The notes: generated by a model from the letters alone, not told the origin. 19,365 nt of DNA from an uncultured SAR116 cluster alpha proteobacterium (GCA_902520575.1 CABYOG010000017.1:1-19365), one strand, 5' to 3'; counted from the first letter of the stretch, positions 1 to 7,717 are shown. Made by a program: numbers and translations.

Positions 1-1554
1 TTGGCTTATAAGGCTGATGCCATTATCGGTCGGCTTGGTCTTGACCCTGCCCAGATGACAGATAACCTGTCCGGCGGCGAGCAGAGGCGGGTCTCGCTGG
101 CAAAGGCGCTGGTAAGTGACCCGGATGTGCTTTTACTGGATGAGCCAACAAACCATCTTGATTTGCCAACAATTGAATGGCTGGAAAATATGCTCAAAGC
201 GCGTAAAGGTGCACTGATCCTGATCAGCCATGACCGGGCGTTTCTGCGGACTTTAGGCAATGGTATCTTATGGCTCAATCAAGGTAGATTACGGCGGCTT
301 CAGGGCGCGTTTGATGAATTTGAAGACTGGTCGGAGACTATTCTATCAGAAGAAGCTGTGCGGTTAAATAAGCTTGATAAGAAAATCGCTGAGGAAACAC
401 GCTGGTCACATCAGGGCATCAGCGCACGGCGCAAACGCAATCAAGGACGTCTTCGTGACTTGCAGGCGTTGCGCCTGAAGCGGGCAAGGCAGGCTCCCTC
501 CCAAATTAAGGAACTGAAAGTAAACCCTGTCAAAGCAGAGACAGGCGGACAGGTTGTTCTCGAGGCTAGGGACATCAGCCTGAGCGTTTGCGCAGCAGAC
601 CAGATACGTCTGCTCGTCCAACATTTTAATCTAAAAATCCAGAGAGGTGACAGGCTAGGGCTGGTCGGGCCTAACGGCGTAGGTAAGACTACCCTGGTGC
701 GGGCCCTGCTGGGTGAACTAGCCCCAGATGCCGGCCATGTAAAAGCCGGCTATGGCCTGATTCCGGGCTACTTTGATCAGAACCGCGCTTTGCTGAATCA
801 GCAAGCTAGCCCCTGGACCGTGCTATGTCCTGATGGGGGAGATATGGTTGAGATTGCCGGCAAGCCGCGGCATGTGACCAGCTATCTGCGTGATTTTCTG
901 TTTGATGACAATAAGATGACACAAAAAGTCTCTACCCTGTCAGGAGGTGAGCAGAACCGCCTGATGCTTGCTTTCATTTTTGCCCAGCCACATAATTTTT
1001 TGGTGCTGGATGAGCCAACCAACGACCTGGATATGGAGACGATTGATCTGCTGCAGGAGGTGATCAGCGAATACGATGGCACAGTTTTGATCGTTAGTCA
1101 TGATCGTGACTTTCTGGATCGCACCATAACTGGTCTGCTGGCCTTTGAGGATAACGGGCGCCTCATTGCCCATGCTGGCGGCTATACAGATTATCTGGAT
1201 CGCCGCCGCAGACAGCTAGAAAAACAGCAACAGACACAGGCTGACAAAAAGGATGAGCAGAAAAAAACAGTTCAGGAGAAGGCGGCCCAGAAAAAGACAG
1301 CAGACAGGCCAAAAGATAGGCTGAGCTATAAACAGACCTATTTGCTGGAAGAGCTGCCTAATGAAATTGCCTCGCTGACAGAGCAAATCACCACAGCAGA
1401 ACAGCATCTTTCTGACATGACTTTTTTTGAACAGGACCCTGACAGCTATCAGAAACTGGCCGAACAGACCAGACAAGACAAAATGATGCTGCAGGAAAAA
1501 GAGGAGGCCTGGCTTGAGCTGGCTTTGCTGCGTGAAGAACTGAACAGCAGCTGA
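1..1554 (+). CDS. uup: ABC-F family ATPase, Uup type, 5'-truncated by window edge
   Basis: Soluble tandem-ABC ATPase of the ABC-F family. Such proteins act on ribosomes or on branched DNA intermediates rather than as transporters, and no membrane segment is visible. The N-terminal part, with the Walker A of domain 1, lies outside the window, so the TTG at base 1 is not a true start. Visible in order: domain 1 signature LSGGEQRR (residues 23-30) and Walker B LLLDEPTNHLD (44-54); a charged inter-domain linker (about 100-185); domain 2 Walker A GPNGVGKTT (223-231), signature LSGGEQNR (313-320) and Walker B LVLDEPTNDLD (334-344); then a Lys/Gln/Glu-rich linker and a coiled-coil tail (about 405-517). 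The C-terminal coiled coil favours Uup over EttA. The family is clear; the exact subfamily is less so. The stop overlaps a possible rnpB -35 element. Confidence 0.93.
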   Translation: MAYKADAIIGRLGLDPAQMTDNLSGGEQRRVSLAKALVSDPDVLLLDEPTNHLDLPTIEWLENMLKARKGALILISHDRAFLRTLGNGILWLNQGRLRRLQGAFDEFEDWSETILSEEAVRLNKLDKKIAEETRWSHQGISARRKRNQGRLRDLQALRLKRARQAPSQIKELKVNPVKAETGGQVVLEARDISLSVCAADQIRLLVQHFNLKIQRGDRLGLVGPNGVGKTTLVRALLGELAPDAGHVKAGYGLIPGYFDQNRALLNQQASPWTVLCPDGGDMVEIAGKPRHVTSYLRDFLFDDNKMTQKVSTLSGGEQNRLMLAFIFAQPHNFLVLDEPTNDLDMETIDLLQEVISEYDGTVLIVSHDRDFLDRTITGLLAFEDNGRLIAHAGGYTDYLDRRRRQLEKQQQTQADKKDEQKKTVQEKAAQKKTADRPKDRLSYKQTYLLEELPNEIASLTEQITTAEQHLSDMTFFEQDPDSYQKLAEQTRQDKMMLQEKEEAWLELALLREELNSS

Positions 1555-1555
1555 A

Positions 1556-1585
1556 TTGACTTAGAATTAAGATACAGGCAAAACT
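1556..1585 (+). promoter_or_regulatory. putative rnpB promoter
   Basis: TTGACT (1556-1561) matches the -35 consensus at five of six positions. It is followed after 18 bp by AAAACT (1580-1585), which matches a -10 at only three of six. Transcription would begin about 7 nt later, close to the first base of the P1 helix at 1592. The -35 starts within 2 bp of the uup stop codon. The placement relative to the RNA 5' end is the main support; the weak -10 keeps this tentative. Confidence 0.35.
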
Positions 1586-1591
1586 GGACGT

Positions 1592-1980
1592 CGGAGCAGA
1601 TGACTGGATGGCTGCTGTCTATTGCAGACAGAGGAAAGTCCGGGCTTCACAGGATCAGGATGCTGGATAACATCCAGCGGGGGCAACCTCAGGGAAAGTG
1701 CCACAGAAAACAAACCGCCAGACAAACTGTCTGGTAAGGGTGAAAAGGGGCGGTAAGAGCGCACCGCGGGTCTGGTGACAGGCCTGGCATGGTAAACCCC
1801 ATCCGAAGCAAGACCATATAGGGGCATAGCTGTTTGTTCAGCACTGGTGATCCTGCTAGAAATGTCCGGGTAGGTTGCATGAGGTGTCTGGCAACAGGCA
1901 TCCTAGATGAATAGCCATCGTCCCCGCCGGTTCCGGCATAAGGGATACAGAACCCGGCTTACAGGTTATCTGCTCCGCTT
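1592..1980 (+). ncRNA. rnpB: RNase P RNA (bacterial type A)
   Basis: Catalytic RNA of ribonuclease P, which removes 5' leaders from tRNA precursors. The ends are fixed by an exact 10-bp P1 helix: 1592-1601 (CGGAGCAGAT) pairs with 1968-1977 (ATCTGCTCCG). The universally conserved segments appear in the right order. These are GAGGAAAGTCCGGGCT (from 1631, forming half of P4), GGTAAGAGCGCACC (about 1752-1765), the L15 element GGTAA (1791-1795) that base-pairs with the tRNA CCA end, GAAGCAAGACC (about 1804-1814), GATGAATAGCC (about 1907-1917), and ACAGAACCCGGCTTAC (1947-1962, the other half of P4). At about 386 nt it has the usual length of type A RNAs. It lies 37 nt after uup and well upstream of mraZ. 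Minus-strand ORFs over this stretch are chance readings of the RNA gene. Confidence 0.97.
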
Positions 1981-1990
1981 TTTTGTTTTC
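1978..1990 (+). terminator. probable rnpB transcription end (T-run)
   Basis: A run of six T residues (1979-1984), then G and four more T, directly follows the 3' strand of the P1 helix. I see no separate short GC-rich hairpin between P4 and this run, so the P1 stem itself would have to serve as the terminator stem. The T-run marks the likely 3' end; the mechanism is inferred. Confidence 0.5.
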
Positions 1991-2551
1991 CCAGCAAGCT
2001 GAACATGCCTTAATTTCCATTCATATAATTAAGCAGAAATTTTTATTCTTCATGATAACCCCATAAGCCTATTCCAGCAGGAACTTGGTTTAAATGATAA
2101 AACCGTTTCCCCCCAAACTAAAATTTCTGCTGGCATTTCACTAGCTATCTCAGCTACATACATCTTTTCAGATTATTTCATATGGCTGGAAAATTTCCTA
2201 TTCCAGAGCCTTCCAACTGACCCAATATTAGAAGCCTGAGGCAGACGGCTTAGCAGTATGCGACTTTTATACTGCGGTTTCCTCTGCACCAATGAGGCTT
2301 TATCTGCCCCAAGTTCCTGATCAGTCGCCATCTTGATGCCAGCTTCTTCCAAAATACTGATATTATCACCTGATGAGTTGCTTAAGCTTGAGCTACAGGA
2401 ATTAGACTGAATGAGGGGCAACTCGTGTCCGCAGTCAATCACACCCACTTCAAGAGAACATATAAAGAACATAATAAGGAAAACAGAGTAATTTTAATAT
2501 GTTAAAAACTGTTATTCAAGTTATATGTTATAAACAACTGAAATTACACAA
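1991..2551. other. gene-poor spacer between rnpB and the dcw cluster
   Basis: I see no gene I would annotate here. The longest reading frame is on the minus strand (2472 down to 2173, 99 codons). Its translation is Ser-rich with a short hydrophobic start and four Cys residues and resembles no family I know. No Shine-Dalgarno sequence precedes its ATG: the minus-strand bases just upstream read TTTTCCTTATT. A stop lies nine codons upstream, and the eight codons between it and the ATG would make a longer hydrophobic stretch but offer no standard start. The spacer also contains the hairpin listed separately and an AT-rich run (about 2480-2535) that could hold promoter elements. It could be a decayed gene, an unrecognised small RNA or plain spacer. 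Confidence 0.6.
2074..2133. repeat. imperfect long inverted repeat (hairpin) of unknown role
   Basis: Left arm 2074-2091 (CCAGCAGGAACTTGGTTT) and right arm 2115-2133 (AAACTAAAATTTCTGCTGG) can pair. They form seven Watson-Crick pairs, one G-U, two A-U, one mismatch, two more pairs, a small irregularity, then four pairs, closing a loop of about 23 nt. A third related segment, GCAGAAATTTT at 2033-2043, is an exact 11-nt inverted match to 2120-2130, so two alternative pairings compete for the same right arm. Neither strand shows a T-run right after the structure, so it is not a standard terminator. It could be part of a small RNA, a regulatory leader or the remnant of a mobile repeat. Confidence 0.4.
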
Positions 2552-2570
2552 TTTTTCCACAATCCACCTT

Positions 2571-2630
2571 CAATTCCCATTGACCTCCATAAATTCCCAT
2601 GATATCCCAAAAATACCCATAATTAACCAG
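2571..2630 (-). promoter_or_regulatory. MraZ operator: 10-bp phased TGGG array
   Basis: On the + strand CCCA (TGGG on the minus strand) occurs at exactly 10-bp steps: 2576, 2596, 2606 and 2616. One-mismatch copies fill the register at 2586 (TCCA) and 2626 (ACCA), giving four perfect and two near-perfect units. E. coli MraZ is known to bind direct TGGGN repeats separated by 5 nt, which is the same 10-bp period, in front of its own gene. Location 90-150 bp upstream of the mraZ start and identical phasing make an autoregulatory MraZ operator the natural reading. A -35-like TTGACC (2580-2585) lies inside the array, with only a poor -10 (TATCCC, 2603-2608) 17 bp later, so the exact promoter is not settled. 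Confidence 0.78.
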
Positions 2631-2721
2631 ATGGGTCTGACAGGGAGTTTTCCTCGCTGTCCAACAACAAAGTGCAACACTGAGCTCTGCACAGGACAGG
2701 CAGCAAAACGGAGCAAACGCG

Positions 2722-3189
2722 GTGGATTTATTTCTATCCACATATGAGAACAAACTGGATGCCAAGGGCCGAGTTTCGGTTCCAGCGCCCTTCCGAGCTG
2801 TTCTCGACCGCAACCGCAGCGCCTTATACATTTACAAATCGCTAACCCTACCTTGTCTTGAAGGGTGTGGGCCAGACCGCATCGGCCAGATTGTGGATGC
2901 GATTGATGAGATGGACAGCCTATCAAAAGAGGCAGAAGTCCTGCAAACAATGCTGTTCAGCGCACAGGAAATGAAAATTGATTCAGATGGCCGCATGCTG
3001 CTGCCCGCTGAGTTCATTGCTTTTGCCGGCCTTGACGGTATGGCCCTGTTTGCTGGCATTGGCCGATCCTTCCAGATCTGGCGGCCTGAGCGACATCAAA
3101 ACCGCGAGAAAGATACCCGCCAGCAAGCAAGCAAGCAGGGCGTCCCACGCCTGACCCTGGGCAGACGGGGCGCACAGGGAGACAGTTAA
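2722..3189 (+). CDS. mraZ: transcriptional regulator MraZ
   Basis: DNA-binding protein of the AbrB-like swapped-hairpin fold, first gene of the dcw cluster and, in E. coli, a repressor of it. The 155-residue product contains both hallmark DxxxR repeats: DAKGR (13-17), followed by VSVPAPFR, and DSDGR (87-91), followed by MLLPAEF. The basic, disordered-looking C-terminal tail (about 125-155) is usual for alphaproteobacterial members. The start is GTG at 2722, giving the family N-terminus MDLFLST; it has CGGAG at 2709-2713, 8 nt upstream. The stop and the next start share a base (TAATG), so translation is coupled to rsmH. The phased CCCA array upstream is its probable binding site. Confidence 0.95.
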   Translation: MDLFLSTYENKLDAKGRVSVPAPFRAVLDRNRSALYIYKSLTLPCLEGCGPDRIGQIVDAIDEMDSLSKEAEVLQTMLFSAQEMKIDSDGRMLLPAEFIAFAGLDGMALFAGIGRSFQIWRPERHQNREKDTRQQASKQGVPRLTLGRRGAQGDS

Positions 3190-4178
3190 TGTCAGGGGCT
3201 CAAGAGACAAGAGATGCCAGCTTACACATCCCTGTGATGCTGGATGAAGTCTCCGCAGCGCTGAGACCTGAGGCGGGCAAAATGCTGATTGACGCAACCT
3301 TTGGGAATGGCGGCTACAGCACGCATTTCCTGAACATAGCAGACTGCCATGTCGCTGCACTTGACCGTGACCCGGATGCGATTGCGCGTGGCCAGGCCAT
3401 AGTTCAGGCCTTTTCTGGCCGCCTTATCTTATATGAAGGTTCATTTTCAGCAATTCGGCAGATGGTTGCTGGTTCAGACTTTGAGCAGGTGGATGGCATT
3501 GTTTTTGATTTAGGGGTCTGTTCCACCCAGCTAGATCAGGCTGAGCGAGGTTTTTCCTTTCGCCTTGACGGGCCGCTGGACATGCGGATGACGCCAGCAG
3601 GGGAAAGCGCAGGCGATGTGGTCAATTCCTATAAAGAGGAAAAGATTGCCGATATCCTCTGGCGGTACGGTGAGGAACGTTTCTCACGTCGGATCGCACG
3701 AGCCATTGTCAAAGCCAGGACGGACTCCCGAATTTCGCGGACAGGCCAACTAGCAGGGATTATTCACAGTGTCATGCCACGACCCAAGCCTGGCAAACCA
3801 GACAGCGCCACACGGACATTTCAGGCCCTGCGTATTCATGTCAATCAAGAGCTGGACGAACTGGAACACGCTCTGGCAGCCTGTGTTCATCTGTTGAAGG
3901 CGGGAGGCATTCTAGCTGTAGTCAGCTTTCATTCTCTTGAGGATCGTATCGTCAAACAATTTATGGCTGAGATGAGCGGGCAGAGAGGCCGCCCATCCCG
4001 CCACCGACCTGATCCGGAGGCATACAGTCCGCCTTTATTCACACTTGTTACTCGTAAACCAGTTTTGCCTCGCAGTGCGGAAGCATTAGCGAATCCTAGG
4101 GCTCGTTCAGCAAAATTGCGTGTCGCCAGGCGAACAGATACGCCAGCAACACCACTCCTACATAGAGGTTTGTCATGA
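3189..4178 (+). CDS. rsmH: 16S rRNA (cytosine(1402)-N(4))-methyltransferase RsmH
   Basis: SAM-dependent enzyme (formerly MraW) that N4-methylates C1402 in the P-site region of 16S rRNA. Motifs visible: HIPVMLDEV near the N-terminus (13-21), the SAM-binding loop DATFGNGGYS (35-44), DRDPDA (motif II), FDLGVCSTQLD (motif IV region), RGFSFRLDGPLDMRM, and SFHSLEDRIVK (246-256) near the C-terminus. The 329-residue length is normal for the family. ATG at 3189 overlaps the mraZ stop by one base. The 3' end overlaps ftsL as ATGA (4175-4178). Its presence between mraZ and ftsL is standard dcw order. Confidence 0.96.
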   Translation: MSGAQETRDASLHIPVMLDEVSAALRPEAGKMLIDATFGNGGYSTHFLNIADCHVAALDRDPDAIARGQAIVQAFSGRLILYEGSFSAIRQMVAGSDFEQVDGIVFDLGVCSTQLDQAERGFSFRLDGPLDMRMTPAGESAGDVVNSYKEEKIADILWRYGEERFSRRIARAIVKARTDSRISRTGQLAGIIHSVMPRPKPGKPDSATRTFQALRIHVNQELDELEHALAACVHLLKAGGILAVVSFHSLEDRIVKQFMAEMSGQRGRPSRHRPDPEAYSPPLFTLVTRKPVLPRSAEALANPRARSAKLRVARRTDTPATPLLHRGLS

Positions 4179-4483
4179 TCAGGCTTGTTCTTGCAACTTG
4201 TGTCGTTCTGGGCGTCAGCGGAACAGTTCTTTACATGTCTAAACAGACGGTGGACAGCCGGTTTGAACAGCTGCGCAGTCTGCAAAAAAAAATATCAATA
4301 GCCAAAGAGCGGGCGAACATTCTAGAAGCGGAATGGGCCTATGTAACCCGTCCTGACCGAATATTGACCTTATCTAGCGGGCTTTTATTAATGCGCCCTA
4401 TAACATCAGACAGAGTCCTGCCACTTGAGGCAATTCCCATGCGGCGTGCCAAACCGCAAACAAATATTAGGACTGGGCAATGA
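4175..4483 (+). CDS. ftsL: cell division protein FtsL
   Basis: Small bitopic division protein that joins FtsQ and FtsB and helps activate FtsWI at the septum. The 102-residue product starts almost directly with its single transmembrane helix (about residues 3-21), leaving a cytoplasmic tail of only two or three residues. A periplasmic coiled-coil segment (about 27-55, SRFEQLRSLQKKISIAKERA) and a LEAEWAYVTRPDRI-like segment typical of FtsL follow. Sequence conservation in this family is low, so position between rsmH and ftsI is a large part of the call. It overlaps both neighbours by four bases (ATGA at 4175 and 4480). Confidence 0.9.
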   Translation: MIRLVLATCVVLGVSGTVLYMSKQTVDSRFEQLRSLQKKISIAKERANILEAEWAYVTRPDRILTLSSGLLLMRPITSDRVLPLEAIPMRRAKPQTNIRTGQ

Positions 4484-6231
4484 ACGATCCTTTGTCTTAC
4501 AACCGCGTCAATCCTGTTCACGGACCATCTTTTTTCAGCAGATTGTGGTCATTAATCTGGCCTGCTCAACCGCTGCCTAAACAATCCCGTACAACAGCCC
4601 AGAAGAGGCTGGTCTTCGCCGCGGCCTTTGCCCTTTCCTGTTTTGTAGTCATCGGCGCAAAGGCATTTCATCTGGCCACCACTTCAAAAAAAACGGATAC
4701 AGAAGTTTTTGTTAGACTGACCGGTGCTGACAGAGGGACAATTCACGATCGTAACGGCCGGGTGCTGGCACAGACGATACCGGTCATGACCCTGCATGCC
4801 GACCCGAACCAAATTCTTGACCCTTTTGAGGTTGCGAACAAGCTTTCTGCTCTTCTACCTGACAAGACAAGCGGAGAGATTCTGACAGCACTGTCTCGCA
4901 AGACTCGGTATGTGGAATTGGACAGAAAGATTACGCCGCGCCGGCACGCCGCCATTTTGAGCCTGGGTCTGCCAGGCATTTTCATTACGCCTTCAAATCT
5001 GCGCACCTATCCCAATGGCAGGGAAGCTGCCCACATTCTGGGTCAGGTTAACCGGGACGGAAGAGGCATTGCAGGTGTTGAAAAAAGCATGGAGGACAAA
5101 TTAGCTGCTGGCCATGAAGTCAGCCTGTCTATTGATCTGGGTGTCCAGGCAGTTGTCAGGCGCGCGCTGGCCAAACAGATCAAAACCTTCGAAGCCCTTG
5201 GCGGAACAGGCCTGGTTACCAAAATCAAAACAGGCGAAATCATTGCCATTACATCTCTGCCAGATTATGACCCCAATCGCTACGCTGCTGCTAAAACAGA
5301 AGCCTTATTTAATCAGGCCACCAAGGGCGTATTTGAAATGGGCAGCATTTTCAAAGTCCTTAATACGGCAATTGCCTTGGAGGTGGGGTCTGCTGGTCTA
5401 AACTCAACTTATGATGTAACCCGTCCTTTACGCGTTGGCAGCTTTCCCATCCGTGACTATCACCCTCATGACCGATTTCTGAATTTATCAGAAGTATTTA
5501 TTTTTTCGTCAAATATTGGATCTGCTCGTGTTGCCGAAGATATTGGTCCTAACATCCAGCGTAACTACATGGACAAGTTAGGCCTTCTGGAACGCCCTAC
5601 CCTTGAGCTTACTGAAACCGCGCAACCTCTGTATCCGGCAAGATGGGGACGTCTGTCGTCTTACACTATCAGCTTTGGACATGGCATATCTGTCAGCCCG
5701 ATTCATGTTGCTGGAGCGGTGAGTGCAGCGGCAGGAACAGGGGAGTTTATCGCCCCGACTCTTTTAAAACGTAGGCCTAATGAGCTATTTGAGCGTGTTC
5801 GGATATTTTCTGGTGAAACCACACGCAAAGTCCGTTCAATGATGAGGCTTGCGGTCTCTCACGAGGATGGTACAGCCAATTTTGCTGAAGCACCTGGCTA
5901 TCTGGTTGGTGCAAAAACAGGAACCGCCGAAAAAATTAAAAACAAACGTTATGATAAAACAGCAAATCTGGTTTCAGTGGTAGCTGCCTTTCCTATCAAT
6001 GATCCTGAATATCTCGTCTTTGTGATGGTGGACGAGCCAAAGCCCCAGGAACATTCTTATGGATATACTACTGCGGGCTGGGTAGCTGCTCCTGTTATCT
6101 CTGAAATTGTAAATCGAATCGCGCCGATTTTGAATGTTCATCCTATTGACATAAATCAGCCTGAAATCCGCCAAACTCTCGAGCCAGATCTGCGTATCGG
6201 CGAAAAAGGAGCGATTCGTGCATCTTACTGA
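4480..6231 (+). CDS. ftsI: septal peptidoglycan transpeptidase FtsI (PBP3)
   Basis: Monofunctional class B penicillin-binding protein that cross-links septal peptidoglycan together with FtsW. A basic cytoplasmic segment is followed by one membrane anchor (about residues 47-67). A dimerisation/pedestal domain with GADRGTIHDRNGRVLA comes next, and then the transpeptidase domain. Catalytic motifs: SxxK as SIFK (289-292), SxN as SSN (343-345), KTG as KTGTAEK (479-485). The 583-residue length is typical and there are no C-terminal PASTA domains. The gene overlaps ftsL by four bases and murE by 14 (6218-6231). Confidence 0.96.
   Translation: MNDPLSYNRVNPVHGPSFFSRLWSLIWPAQPLPKQSRTTAQKRLVFAAAFALSCFVVIGAKAFHLATTSKKTDTEVFVRLTGADRGTIHDRNGRVLAQTIPVMTLHADPNQILDPFEVANKLSALLPDKTSGEILTALSRKTRYVELDRKITPRRHAAILSLGLPGIFITPSNLRTYPNGREAAHILGQVNRDGRGIAGVEKSMEDKLAAGHEVSLSIDLGVQAVVRRALAKQIKTFEALGGTGLVTKIKTGEIIAITSLPDYDPNRYAAAKTEALFNQATKGVFEMGSIFKVLNTAIALEVGSAGLNSTYDVTRPLRVGSFPIRDYHPHDRFLNLSEVFIFSSNIGSARVAEDIGPNIQRNYMDKLGLLERPTLELTETAQPLYPARWGRLSSYTISFGHGISVSPIHVAGAVSAAAGTGEFIAPTLLKRRPNELFERVRIFSGETTRKVRSMMRLAVSHEDGTANFAEAPGYLVGAKTGTAEKIKNKRYDKTANLVSVVAAFPINDPEYLVFVMVDEPKPQEHSYGYTTAGWVAAPVISEIVNRIAPILNVHPIDINQPEIRQTLEPDLRIGEKGAIRASY
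6206..6211 (+). promoter_or_regulatory. ribosome binding site fixing the murE GTG start
   Basis: AAGGAG lies 6 nt before GTG 6218, inside the 3' end of ftsI. This strong site supports GTG as the murE start and the 14-nt overlap with ftsI. Confidence 0.75.
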
Positions 6232-7717
6232 TCTTTTAGCAGACCAAACCTCTTTAACAGTCATCAGTGGCGCGGCGGCTGACAAGACTGTCGAACAGGT
6301 TACATCTGACAGCCGCGCAGTGCAGGCAGGCGCGTTGTTTTTCGCGCTTAAAGGTCATCAAGTAGATGGCCATAATTATATTAAAGAGGCGATTGCGAAC
6401 GGGGCTACGGTGATTGTTACTGATGGCAGGGCAGTCAAAACAGCGGATCATATATGTGTGCTAGTTAGCGGCCAAAGTAAGGCGGATTATGCTAGCTTAT
6501 GTTCAAAAATGTATCCGAGCCGCCCCGACATTTTGACAGCTGTTACCGGCACCAATGGCAAGACATCCGTCTGTGAATATTTGCACCAGATCTGGTCAAG
6601 GGCCACCTGGCCATCTGCCGCGATTGGAACATTAGGCGTAAACAGCGATATAAAGACCCCAAATAAAGCATCAGCCCTGCTCACAACACCGCCATCAGAA
6701 CAGCTGTTCGCGCTGTTGGACAGCTTGCGAAAGGGCGGCGTCACTCATGCCGCTTTTGAGGCCTCTAGTCATGGTTTGGATCAGATGCGGCTGCACAAGC
6801 TTTCAGTAAATGTTGCTGTCTTTACCAATTTAAGCCATGACCATTTGGACTGGCATGGAGATATGAACAGCTACTTTGAAGCCAAAACAAAGCTGTTTAC
6901 TGAGAACCTCCTCGATGGCGGAACTGCAGTTATCAATATTGATGATGAATGGGGCCGCAAGCTCTACGAGCGGCTGAAAAATAGAGATATTGTGCTGTGG
7001 TCAGTTGGCGTCCAAGACGGGTCTGATTTCCAGATTCTGAAAGCTGAGAGCCAGCATTTTGGTCTAGATTTACAGATTAAAGCTGCCGACCGGGATTTCA
7101 GACACCCGCTTGCTCTGTCTGGTGAATTTCAAGCTATAAACACGGTTACTGCAGCTGCCGCTGCCTATGCATCTGGAATGCCGCTTCAGGATTCCTTTGG
7201 GACACTGCCCTACTTAACGCCAATTAGGGGCCGAATGCAGCCAATTCACGGCCATCCGACAGGAGCACGGGTGATCATTGACTTTGCACATACCCCTGAT
7301 GCGCTGAAAGGCGCCTTAAAGGCATTACGGTCAGGAACAAACGGCCGGCTAATACTTGTTTTTGGCTGCGGCGGGGACAGAGACAAAACCAAGCGTTCAG
7401 AAATGGGAAAAATTGCCGCCAACTTTGCTGATAAGGTGATTGTGACAGATGATAATCCACGTAGTGAAGATCCAGCGAAAATCCGAAAAGCCATTCTGGA
7501 TAGTTGTCTCGCTGCATCAGAAATCGCCCCGCGTGACAAAGCCATTCAGCAGGCAATTGCTGGGCTAAATGAAGGCGACACACTGCTGATCGCCGGTAAA
7601 GGTCACGAGACCGGTCAGACTGTTGGCTCAGAAATTCTGCCTTTTGATGATGCCAGCGTTGCCCGCCATGCGCTGATGAATCTGGCAGCCAACGATAGCA
7701 TTAGGGGGGGCAAATAA
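6218..7717 (+). CDS. murE: UDP-MurNAc-L-Ala-D-Glu:meso-diaminopimelate ligase MurE
   Basis: Cytoplasmic ATP-dependent Mur ligase adding the third residue of the stem peptide. Three domains are apparent: the N-terminal UDP-binding part (SDSRAVQAGALFFALKG), the central ATPase with P-loop TGTNGKTS (110-117) and the lysine usually carbamylated (K223, in EAKTKLF), and the C-terminal ligand domain. The motif DDNPR (411-415), continued by SEDP, marks diaminopimelate rather than lysine specificity, so the organism should have mDAP peptidoglycan. The 499-residue length fits. It starts at GTG 6218 with AAGGAG 6 nt upstream. The stop overlaps the murF ATG by one base (TAATG). Confidence 0.96.
   Translation: MHLTDLLADQTSLTVISGAAADKTVEQVTSDSRAVQAGALFFALKGHQVDGHNYIKEAIANGATVIVTDGRAVKTADHICVLVSGQSKADYASLCSKMYPSRPDILTAVTGTNGKTSVCEYLHQIWSRATWPSAAIGTLGVNSDIKTPNKASALLTTPPSEQLFALLDSLRKGGVTHAAFEASSHGLDQMRLHKLSVNVAVFTNLSHDHLDWHGDMNSYFEAKTKLFTENLLDGGTAVINIDDEWGRKLYERLKNRDIVLWSVGVQDGSDFQILKAESQHFGLDLQIKAADRDFRHPLALSGEFQAINTVTAAAAAYASGMPLQDSFGTLPYLTPIRGRMQPIHGHPTGARVIIDFAHTPDALKGALKALRSGTNGRLILVFGCGGDRDKTKRSEMGKIAANFADKVIVTDDNPRSEDPAKIRKAILDSCLAASEIAPRDKAIQQAIAGLNEGDTLLIAGKGHETGQTVGSEILPFDDASVARHALMNLAANDSIRGGK

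Noticed and set aside
1567..1901. Two minus-strand ORFs (86 and 70 codons) over the RNase P RNA gene
   Set aside because: They lie wholly inside rnpB, whose conserved segments and exact P1 helix explain the sequence; the translations are low-information and lack ribosome sites.
2142..2156. Short inverted repeat TAGCT / AGCTA with a 5-nt loop as a terminator
   Set aside because: Only five AT-rich pairs and no proper T-run nearby; too weak to call.
2494..2505. Pair of TTAA half-sites as a CtrA binding site
   Set aside because: The spacing is 4 nt, not the 7 nt of the CtrA consensus TTAA-N7-TTAA; other TTAA pairs I looked at in the rnpB-mraZ gap and in the ftsA-ftsZ gap also fail the spacing.
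2499..2747. 82-codon plus-strand ORF upstream of mraZ
   Set aside because: It reads through the phased operator array and runs out of frame into the mraZ start, with no family resemblance.
2570..2950. Minus-strand ORF of 126 codons across the mraZ start and operator
   Set aside because: It is antisense to mraZ; its C-terminal repeated pattern is just a translation of the 10-bp array.
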